The position numbers were made by a program, and so were the translations under genes. From NCBI GenBank assembly GCA_009840385.1, contig VXNX01000012.1, positions 1 to 11,223 on the forward strand: a stretch of DNA of 11,223 bases, given 5' to 3'. Source of the DNA: Candidatus Dadabacteria bacterium (GTDB taxonomy: Bacteria > Desulfobacterota_D > UBA1144 > Nemesobacterales > Nemesobacteraceae). Below are positions 4,947-11,223 of the stretch, in pieces. The notes under the pieces were generated by a model that saw nothing but the letters and a program-made list of their open reading frames with translations, was not told the origin of the DNA and ran no database searches. Positions within the stretch are counted from its first letter, which is position 1, and each line of letters starts with the position of its first letter.

Positions 4947-7655
4947 GTGGTGACTCCTGTAATGGCGGGTGATTTCAGCACTACGGTTACCGCAATGCAT
5001 TCAACTGCAGTTGAGAATGTAAATGACAATGATGTAAGTCATGCGGATCATACCCAGTTGGAAGCTCTCACGATTACCCTTAAGATTACATTTGGTCAAG
5101 TTGTGGCGTTAGGAGCAGGTGAAGGTTTTGCTAGGGCTGACGATATTATATTTGAAGCTACTAATATGGATGGTGGTTTCCTTAGCCTTGATCCTGCGAC
5201 TGTTTTTAGTACAGCGGAAACGATAAGTGATGATGGAAAAGAAGTCACGCTACCAATGACTCTTCCCACCGGTACTGCCAAGTTATACGTCCAAGTCAAA
5301 GCAGGTTCGGTTGGTGCCGCAAGTATCCATGTTGGTGACGATGACGATGCAAACGCGAAGGGTGAGTTAACGATCGATGTGTTAACAGTAAATCCTCCAG
5401 GCATGCCAGATGTTTTGAAGATTGCCAGGGTCGGTGAGCCTTATGCAACAGTCACTTCTGAAACCTTTATGGTTCATGTGCTGTTGAGTGAAGACCCTAA
5501 AGGGGGTCTCAATAAAGACTTGCTTGAAGTCTCAGAAGCGGATATTAGTTCGGTTGTTAAGTTGACATCGCCAATAGCAACAATGACAGTAGCACAGATA
5601 GGTGGTCTCGTTGCTGCAGATGGCTCAGCGGTTGATGGGACTACCGTTTTGAATACTTTAGATACGTGGCGGGATGGGATGTTGCATTTGTATCTCGTTA
5701 CCCTCAAAACGAAGCCAGGCGAGAAGACGGTCACGATCAAAGTCAAAAATTTTTCAAGTAACGAGAATCCTACTCCTGGTGACTCTCAAGAAATGTATAT
5801 CAGGGGTTCTGATAGTTCTCTTAATGAAGGTAGAAATATCCTGACGGTCAAGACGAAACAGGATGACCCGAAAACCCCGAAAGCCGCGGGTATGAAGTTC
5901 GGTTTACCGAAAGGTAAAGTCATCCCTGCGGGTGGCTACTTGGTGCTTGCTGAGGATAAAGCGGGTTCTTCTATTCATGTACCTCCGGGTGCTATAGATA
6001 AAACCCCAGCGCCCCACGAACGGAATGCTTCTGAGTTGATCTATAACGTCATTGACGATGGGGATCTCCCGAACTTGGAGACGTTCCTCGCCAATGGTGG
6101 CTCGATTGGGGTCATGGGCCCGAATGCCTTGATGATCACCGAGATCATGTGGGGATCGGATGCGAGTTTGGACGATCCCGGCAAGAGTCAATGGATTGAG
6201 TTATATAATGCGGGGAGCGAGTATAAGACCCAGGATGGCGATAATACCACGTATTTGATTTTCTATGGTGGAGGTGAAACTCCCGCAGCAGGTCTTCATG
6301 ATCTTGCAGGCACTGTTGATGCTGTCCAAGGCCATTGGTCTATCGCAGGCAAGGGGCAAAGTGGTGCGAGTGGTAAACGAATAACGGTTAAAGATGATAA
6401 GAACATTGATGTTGAAGCAACCACTCAAGCCCCTGTCATCAGTCCGATTATCTCTATGTCTCGTGTGATGACGGGTGGCACTTACGCAAAAGGCACGCTG
6501 GCGAGTTCTTGGGTGCAGTCAACGTCCCCAAGTTCAAACTTTGAGGCGAATGCTCCAGGTGTGCATATCGGTAGTCCCGGTGGGATGCCTGTGACGTTCC
6601 CGGAACCGCCTGCTCCACCGCCTGCCCCCGCCCCTGCCGCCCCTGTTGCAGGTCCAATGGATATCAAGATTACGGAGATCATGGTAGACACGGGTAGTGG
6701 CAGACTCCCACAGTGGATCGAACTCACCAACGTCTCTGGCGCAGCGAAGAGCCTTGCAGGCTGGTCTTTGATGATAACGAACGCTGCTGCGGATGCAGAT
6801 GTGATTGGTGCGACCGTGAGTATCAACCTCAGCGGCACGCTCGGTGTCGGGGGTGGTGAAGGTGCTGGCGGCACGATGGGCAAATCGCTCCTCTTGGTCG
6901 GTGGCACTGCCCGCAGCTCCAGCAACTTAGCCGGCAGTGATCGGGTTGTCGACATCTCCAGCCAAGTGGGTCAAAGAGGTCGGTATGCGTTCATCAGCTC
7001 CATAGGTTTCATGGCGGCACTGATACCGCCCCAGATGACCGGTGTGTTGGCTTATGGCGACACGGCAGGCAACCTCGGTGCCGATGAAGCCTGGGAAATC
7101 CCGATGGACGATAGTGGGCGTTCTTCGCTGATCCGTCGTGAGATGGATGCTGGCATGGCAACAATGGGCACTGATGCCAATGGTTGGGTCCTCGCCTCAA
7201 GCACGTCACTCGTCGATGGGCCCGCAACCTGGTATGGCAGCGATGAAGACGCTGGAACACCTGGCTATGATGCAGGTGGACCGCTACCCGTTGAACTCTC
7301 ACACTTCCGTCCCGCACGCGACAAAGCCACCGGCGCAGTTGTGATTACTTGGGCAACGCAGTCGGAGTTGAACAACGCTGGATTCTTCATCAAGCGTTCA
7401 CAGCAACGCGACGGTGAGTTCAAAGTCATCAATGCGACCATGATCGCCGGTGCTGGCACGACCAGTGAGAAGCAGTTCTATACCTTCACGGATACAACTG
7501 CTCAACCAAACATCGTATACTACTACCAAATTGAAGACATCTCCCTCGATGGGAATCGTCAGACGCTCACCCGTGGCATCCGCCTGAAAGGGCATATCGG
7601 TGCCGCCGGCAAACTTACCTCTACATGGGGTGAATTGAAGTCGTCCAATGAGTAG
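4884..7655 (+). CDS. Secreted protein with two lamin tail domains, paralogue B (923 aa)
   Basis: AAGGAG (4869-4874) sits 9 bases before the ATG. Residues 1-28 are a Sec signal peptide ending VMA. A first region (about 30-400) is Asp/Thr-rich and beta-type, shared with paralogue A; a lamin tail domain starts at residue 418 (ITEIMWGSD, then WIELYNAG); a proline/alanine linker (573-591) leads to a second lamin tail domain at 596 (ITEIMVDTG, PQWIELTNVSG, LAGWSL). From residue 800 (LPVELSHF) to the end is a fibronectin-III-like module: VVITW, SELNNAGFFIKRS, YYYQIEDISLDG. The last part resembles C-terminal modules of large exported proteins with an LPVEL start. Lamin tail domains in bacteria occur in secreted or membrane-bound proteins, sometimes with nucleases; here no enzyme is seen, so a surface or binding role is inferred. 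The next feature is a terminator 60 bases downstream, so the gene is monocistronic. Confidence 0.93.
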   Translation: MLSKKMAFSLTSLITIFALAFVVTPVMAGDFSTTVTAMHSTAVENVNDNDVSHADHTQLEALTITLKITFGQVVALGAGEGFARADDIIFEATNMDGGFLSLDPATVFSTAETISDDGKEVTLPMTLPTGTAKLYVQVKAGSVGAASIHVGDDDDANAKGELTIDVLTVNPPGMPDVLKIARVGEPYATVTSETFMVHVLLSEDPKGGLNKDLLEVSEADISSVVKLTSPIATMTVAQIGGLVAADGSAVDGTTVLNTLDTWRDGMLHLYLVTLKTKPGEKTVTIKVKNFSSNENPTPGDSQEMYIRGSDSSLNEGRNILTVKTKQDDPKTPKAAGMKFGLPKGKVIPAGGYLVLAEDKAGSSIHVPPGAIDKTPAPHERNASELIYNVIDDGDLPNLETFLANGGSIGVMGPNALMITEIMWGSDASLDDPGKSQWIELYNAGSEYKTQDGDNTTYLIFYGGGETPAAGLHDLAGTVDAVQGHWSIAGKGQSGASGKRITVKDDKNIDVEATTQAPVISPIISMSRVMTGGTYAKGTLASSWVQSTSPSSNFEANAPGVHIGSPGGMPVTFPEPPAPPPAPAPAAPVAGPMDIKITEIMVDTGSGRLPQWIELTNVSGAAKSLAGWSLMITNAAADADVIGATVSINLSGTLGVGGGEGAGGTMGKSLLLVGGTARSSSNLAGSDRVVDISSQVGQRGRYAFISSIGFMAALIPPQMTGVLAYGDTAGNLGADEAWEIPMDDSGRSSLIRREMDAGMATMGTDANGWVLASSTSLVDGPATWYGSDEDAGTPGYDAGGPLPVELSHFRPARDKATGAVVITWATQSELNNAGFFIKRSQQRDGEFKVINATMIAGAGTTSEKQFYTFTDTTAQPNIVYYYQIEDISLDGNRQTLTRGIRLKGHIGAAGKLTSTWGELKSSNE

Positions 7656-7714
7656 TAGCAACAAAGAGGTTATTTCAGGGATAAAATTTGTTTGAACTAA
7701 CCTTAACCAAACGG

Positions 7715-7750
7715 AGCCGGGGTGTCCTTGATGCCTCGGCTTTCGTTTTT
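7715..7750 (+). terminator. Intrinsic terminator of paralogue B
   Basis: AGCCGGGG (7715-7722) pairs with CCTCGGCT (7734-7741) with one G-T pair, followed by TTCGTTTTT. It lies 60 bases beyond the stop codon of the secreted protein gene. Confidence 0.75.
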
Positions 7751-7773
7751 ATGCTTACTTGGCGGATAGGGTC

Positions 7774-8451
7774 TCAGAAGAACATAACCCTCGGATTGCT
7801 GGTGGCGTTTGTGTCGATGCCTTGCTTTCGGAGTTTCTCCCGCAAGTCTTTAGAGATATACCCCCTATCTCCGTAGAGACTCCCGTGAAGCGGCGTCTCC
7901 GGGTTCATCCCCCAAAGCAGGCTGCGGTCATCTCTATTCCCGGGGGTCAACGCAACGTCTAAGATGTCACCCGTGTCATTGATGATCAGGTGAAGTTTGA
8001 ATCCATAAAACCATCCCATAGAGGTTTTCCCGCGTTCAGAAACCTTCTCCGCAAAGACCTTGTGGAATGAAATCCGCTTGTTATCACACACCCGCAACCG
8101 TGTCGAATCCACGAAAGAGATACCGCGACAGGTTCCGGTGTGTGTCGAGAGGTAAAACGTCAGCAGTCTCAAGACTTCTTTTTTCAGTTGCACCAAACGC
8201 GTATAACTCACCAACCGTGGAAACGCAGCCTGCCAATAGACGCAGACGTGTTTGAAATAAAAGTGCTTAAACGTCCGATACCCACTTTGATGGAAAGCGA
8301 TCAGGACCGTCATCACCTCGCTCGGATGCAGGGTTCGGGGACGTCCCCGGGGGTCTATCCGTGTTGCCTCCGGGAGACACGGTGTGGATTTCATTTTCTC
8401 ATATTCAAGAAAAAAGTCGTCTATTTCGCAGAAAAGTGATACAATACTCAT
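7774..8451 (-). pseudogene. IS982-family transposase, C-terminally truncated
   Basis: The start is intact (ATG 8451, AAAGGAG upstream) and the sequence follows IS982 transposases from the first residues: MSIVSLFCEIDDFF, FHQSGYRTFKH, FVDST (first catalytic D115), GKTSMGWFYGFKLHL, TPGN and GDRGYIS (D195). After KLRKQGID the family normally continues with about 70 residues including the third acid in an I-E-x-V-N-D-Q motif; here 12 unrelated residues end in a stop. No frame downstream restores the missing part. The copy is therefore catalytically dead. Neither terminal inverted repeat could be identified, and only 24 bases separate the start from the next gene's start, so the left end is probably clipped too. 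Confidence 0.88.
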
Positions 8452-8475
8452 CGAAGAACTCCTTTTGGTGAAGAT

Positions 8476-8718
8476 GTGATAACTTCATTCGTAGCCGAAG
8501 TCGTCGCAGACATCATCGAGAACCTGAGCGACACCGCCAAAGCAGAGATTCTCAGCACCGCAGAAGAAAACCTCATTCAGTTCCATAACAACTGGGGTCG
8601 GGACATCCGCAACCGCTATAACCTCTGGCGGAACGAGGAATTAGTAAAAGCGACTGGGACAGAACACCCGGATGATGCATCAGGCGTTATTATCAAAGCG
8701 GTTTGGGAGGCGTTATAG
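8476..8718 (+). CDS. DUF6794-like small protein (80 aa)
   Basis: The pattern L-S-D-x-A-K-A-E-I, then NNWGRDIRNRYNLW and EHPDDASGVIIKAVWEAL matches my recollection of DUF6794 proteins: a short helical fold with conserved N-N-W-G, R-N-x-x-x-L-W and HPDDAS motifs and unknown function. The only start in frame after the stop at 8437-8439 is GTG 8476, with a poor ribosome site, immediately behind the IS982 remnant. The original start or promoter may have been lost to the insertion. It is followed 37 bases later by the bL12/GIY-YIG fusion gene, and the two probably form one transcript. Confidence 0.65.
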   Translation: MITSFVAEVVADIIENLSDTAKAEILSTAEENLIQFHNNWGRDIRNRYNLWRNEELVKATGTEHPDDASGVIIKAVWEAL

Positions 8719-8755
8719 GAATCTGAAGCAACTTAAAGAAAGGAAGGAGATGAGC

Positions 8756-9634
8756 ATGGCTGCTGACATAAAAAAATTAGTTAGCCAAATTTGTAATCTG
8801 ACCGTTATAGAGCTTTGTAAGCTAGTTGAAGCCCTAAAAAATAAATTTGGGTTAGGGACATCAGATACAATTAGACCGGATATCAACGGTGAAGAAAAGA
8901 AAATTAAACCTAACGAAGATTTACCCACACCTAACTCTGAAAAGGCGAAGAAACTAAAACCAGCCCCTGATCCCTCCTCTATTGAATCATGTGATAAGCT
9001 AGATAATGAGCCTGAAGATAAAGAGGCGAAGCCAGTTCCATCTGTACCTACTAAAAGGGAATCAAAACCAGTTCCTGATCCTCCGTCTGTTGAAGTGTCT
9101 AACTCGCCAAATGAGCCTGAATATAAGCCTATTGATGAGGAAGAGGCAGAGACAGATCAAAAGGTACCTCCTGCAGTTCCGAAAAAAACTACCGAAGCGG
9201 AATCAGGATTTAACCCTAATCTTACCGACTACGATTCCAATCGGGTTTCGACTAAACAGAAATCAAACAACCGATCGAATTCATCACCTCCTAAGCCTAA
9301 AGGTGAAAACTATGATTTAGTGTATGCGTGGAGGTATTCTGATAATAAGAGGTACGCTAAAATTGGTAGATCTACGACGCACTTGTTACCTACTCGGATG
9401 CCTGTAACGTATTATCCTACAGGTGACCCGGTATTGATTGGTATCCGGAAGTGTGAGGATCTCCAACACGCCGAAGACCTGCAGAACCATATTCTGAAAG
9501 GATTGAAACGGCCCCGTCGTGATCGTGAATGGGTAGAAATTGATGAGATGTTTAAGAAGATGATTGATAAGTCATTTATATCGGACCCTGATGAACTGAA
9601 GAAAATATTTGGCGAAAACATAAAAACAGAGTAA
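8756..9634 (+). CDS. bL12-type N-terminal segment fused to GIY-YIG-like domain (292 aa)
   Basis: ATG 8756 has AAGGAG 6 bases upstream; an ATG at 8750 touches that site and is less likely. Residues 1-33 (ADIKKLVSQ, LTVIELCKLVEAL, KNKFGL) match the N-terminal dimerisation and L10-binding helices of ribosomal stalk protein bL12, whose pattern is L-T-V-x-E-L-x-x-L-V-x-x-L-x-x-K-F-G. The bL12 C-terminal factor-binding domain is absent. Residues 35-183 are a hydrophilic Pro/Glu/Lys linker with an imperfect internal repeat (KPAPDPSS at 68-75, KPVPDPPS at 104-111). Residues 186-262 look like a GIY-YIG fold of the T5orf172/MUG113 type: VYA at 189, AKIGRS at 201, R214, YYPTGDP, E240 in HAEDLQNHI, REW at 257-259. 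A nuclease or nucleic-acid-binding head brought to the ribosome stalk is inferred; no function is known to me. Composition is more A+T-rich than its neighbours. Confidence 0.72.
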   Translation: MAADIKKLVSQICNLTVIELCKLVEALKNKFGLGTSDTIRPDINGEEKKIKPNEDLPTPNSEKAKKLKPAPDPSSIESCDKLDNEPEDKEAKPVPSVPTKRESKPVPDPPSVEVSNSPNEPEYKPIDEEEAETDQKVPPAVPKKTTEAESGFNPNLTDYDSNRVSTKQKSNNRSNSSPPKPKGENYDLVYAWRYSDNKRYAKIGRSTTHLLPTRMPVTYYPTGDPVLIGIRKCEDLQHAEDLQNHILKGLKRPRRDREWVEIDEMFKKMIDKSFISDPDELKKIFGENIKTE

Positions 9635-9887
9635 TCATATTTTGAAAGCAGCTTATGACAAATAGGACAAGGTTTTAAAAGTATTTTGGGAAGACGCTTT
9701 CCGAATGTAACGTAACTGTGAAAACGTTAGATTCAGAACACGAACCCCCATGTTCACTATGTTCACAGGCAATTTGAAAAACTTTAAGATTGAGAAAATT
9801 AACAAATAGTTAATTTGAATGGGTTGTCGGTAATGCGTGGGAAACCGGCACAAGACGGGTTTTTCCTACCGGTATTGGGGGTTTCCG
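9635..9887. other. Intergenic region with small palindromes
   Basis: No gene or T-run terminator is evident. It contains a perfect 8-bp inverted repeat AAATTAAC/GTTAATTT (9796-9803 with 9809-9816), a direct TGTTCAC pair (9751 and 9760) and a 7-bp inverted pair GGAAACC/GGTTTCC (9840-9846 with 9880-9886) next to the broken integrase end. Confidence 0.45.
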
Positions 9888-10307
9888 TCAGCTCAGGCCC
9901 GCCGCTTGAAACGCCTTCTTGAGCATCTCGTGTGCGGTTTGTCTGTTCATCGGCACATATCCTTTTTTGTTCCGAGAGGGAAACAACGATCGGGACGGTG
10001 CAATCGTTTTGTATTGCGCCTGATGCCATGCGATAAGCTCTTCGATTGCCGCTCTGCCGTCTGAATTCACCGGCACGGCTCTGGAGACTTCACCGCCTTT
10101 GACGATATTCTTATCAAAGAGCAGATCGGTCACGGCGCGTCCGTTCTGATAGACATCCCCGATCTGTAGACTTAGCAACTCACTGATGCGTCCGCCAGTG
10201 GAAACGCCGAGCATGAAGAGTCCGCGGTTGCGTGCTTCAAATGTGCCGTCGAAGCAGGCGGAAACGAGTCGGATTTCGGTGTTATTGAGGGGTCTTGTGC
10301 CTTTCAT
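9888..10307 (-). pseudogene. Tyrosine recombinase (phage-type integrase), C-terminal half missing
   Basis: The 139-residue product has the start of a tyrosine recombinase catalytic domain: LGVSTGGRISELLSLQIGDV with the first catalytic arginine (R40), the beta-hairpin lysine region (IVKGGEVSRAVPV, K70), LFPSR, and the helix TAHEMLKKAFQAAGL. Family members then continue with an H-S-L-R-K motif, L-G-H and the nucleophilic tyrosine, roughly 50-60 residues more. Here a stop follows AGLS, and neither alternative frame downstream contains those motifs. It cannot catalyse strand exchange. There is no N-terminal SAM-like core-binding domain, but short single-domain members exist, so the start at ATG 10307 may be original; it has no good ribosome site. 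Confidence 0.82.
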
Positions 10308-10330
10308 AATTGGTTATCAGTTGTTGGTGC

Positions 10331-10347
10331 GGGTTGCTTCGCAACCC
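10331..10347. repeat. GGGTTGC hairpin between HNH and recombinase genes
   Basis: GGGTTGC (10331-10337), loop TTC, GCAACCC (10341-10347) is a perfect 7-bp stem. Neither side carries a proper T-run, so terminator function for the minus-strand HNH gene is uncertain. A CAGTTGTT octamer lies next to it at 10318. Confidence 0.45.
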
Positions 10348-10363
10348 TTTCAGTTATTAGGAG

Positions 10364-11140
10364 TCATATTCTCCCTTTAAACACTTGTTCGCCATGCCAG
10401 TGAACATAGCCTTCGTCCGGGTAATAGGTTTGCTCTGACGGAAAATAAATGTCTCTGCCATCAAACTGTGCTAACCATTCTTCAAAACCTATTGATGTCG
10501 AGTCCACCTGTTCCGATACCCTGATAGTTAGTTCATCCGACAAGGTAAATACCCCACGGTCGAAGAGTTTGTGGTGTAAGGCACAGAGTGCCATGCCATT
10601 CTGGGGGATGTCGGGACCTTCTGCACTATGCCATTTGATATGTGCAGCTTCTATCGCGATTGGACGATCATCAAGCATCACATTGAACCCACAGATCGCG
10701 CAGCGGTGCCTGTAGGCTTCTAAGACTTCTGAACGGAATCTGGGATTTCGGGGGTTTAGTTGAGGTCCGGGGGCTTGGAGTTGCGGAGGAATCCCGATCG
10801 CCCATCCAAATGTCCATTCAATACCAACCGCTTGTAGAATATCTGCATGGTACGTGACAGGAAAATGAGAACCCAAGAGCCTACCCACTATTGCAAATCT
10901 CAAGTCTACGTCGTTTCGGAGTTGTGCAGCAATCGGCGGAAGGAACCCGCCGACTCCGTGTTCCCGTAGATCGCCAATAAGTGCATCGCCCGTTGATGTT
11001 CCGTCCGACCGTCGACTTTCGCTAATTTTGTGTTCGTTCGGTATCTCCCAAATCCGGTCTTCAAGGTTTCGAGCATTTTTCAACCGCCAAAACGGGTCTT
11101 GGGGGCGATAAGAGGAACGGTGAGGTCCAAACTCTTTCAA
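10364..11140 (-). CDS. HNH endonuclease of the phosphorothioate-DNA-recognising type, N-terminus missing
   Basis: Numbering from the TTG at 11140, the first 120 residues resemble the sulfur-binding domain of ScoMcrA-like type IV restriction enzymes (FGPHRSS, PFWRL, a HGVGGF loop, SHFPVTYHADILQAVG). The HNH nuclease covers residues 136-200: C147-x2-C150, AAHIKWH (H167, H171), QNGMALC (N181, C186), HHKLFDRG (H189-H190). The tail WHGEQVFKG is also family-like. Such enzymes cut DNA carrying phosphorothioate marks made by Dnd systems; no dnd gene is in the window. No ATG exists in the N-terminal part. The frame stays open and family-like upstream (RKSYYKEIEGDLRELL) to a stop at 11213-11215, so about 60 N-terminal residues, where family members have a PHKPLLLL-type start, are lost or shifted in frame. 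Possibly a pseudogene. Confidence 0.8.
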   Translation of the reverse strand: MKEFGPHRSSYRPQDPFWRLKNARNLEDRIWEIPNEHKISESRRSDGTSTGDALIGDLREHGVGGFLPPIAAQLRNDVDLRFAIVGRLLGSHFPVTYHADILQAVGIEWTFGWAIGIPPQLQAPGPQLNPRNPRFRSEVLEAYRHRCAICGFNVMLDDRPIAIEAAHIKWHSAEGPDIPQNGMALCALHHKLFDRGVFTLSDELTIRVSEQVDSTSIGFEEWLAQFDGRDIYFPSEQTYYPDEGYVHWHGEQVFKGRI

Positions 11141-11223
11141 CAGCTCGCGGAGATCGCCTTCTATCTCTTTATAGTAGGACTTACGCAGTAGCGATTTATA
11201 TCGCAGAGGATTTCAGTTGTTGA

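Noticed and set aside
8672-8755. Upstream extension of the fusion protein to ATG 8672
   Set aside because: It overlaps the DUF6794 gene in another frame and adds residues foreign to the bL12 start; the ribosome site fits ATG 8756.

Overview
The window looks like an accessory stretch of a chromosome from an uncultured, sponge- or sediment-type bacterium. The best guess is a member of 'Candidatus Poribacteria' or a relative. The reasons are two large secreted paralogues with lamin-tail-like domains and a C-terminus ending in a TWGELK-type tail, frequent IS200/IS605 and IS982 debris, a DUF6794-type small protein, and GGGTTGGG-type leader hairpins. This placement comes from remembered family resemblance, not from a search.

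Layout. Two secreted paralogues stand back to back: one on the minus strand (1292 to beyond base 1) and one on the plus strand (4884-7655). Their leaders and signal-peptide codons form a roughly 200-bp inverted repeat (1230-1432 and 4733-4946). The 3.3 kb between the arms holds a small HTH gene on the minus strand with a strong promoter and a five-unit array of helically phased A-tracts upstream (1460-1869); a plus-strand gene for an excisionase-type HTH plus coiled-coil protein with a structured leader (2015-2562); a complete-looking TnpB element on the minus strand (about 2751-4195) with consensus promoter, folded leader and both end hairpins; an orphan plus-strand terminator; and a C-terminal scrap of a second tnpB (4283-4454).

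Right of the plus-strand secreted gene comes a 3'-truncated IS982-family transposase (7774-8451, minus). After it lies a two-gene plus-strand unit: a DUF6794-like 80-residue protein, then a 292-residue protein that joins a ribosomal stalk bL12-like N-terminal dimerisation segment, a long charged proline-rich linker and a GIY-YIG-like (T5orf172/MUG113-type) C-terminal domain. This fusion is the most unusual object in the window.

The last part (9888-11223, minus) holds a tyrosine recombinase lacking its C-terminal catalytic half and an HNH endonuclease of the phosphorothioate-DNA-recognising (ScoMcrA-like) type that appears to lack its N-terminus.

Taken together, this is a gene-decay and insertion hot spot between expressed surface-protein genes. 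Three of the mobile or defence genes are truncated, while TnpB, both small HTH genes, the DUF6794 gene and the bL12-GIY-YIG fusion look intact.
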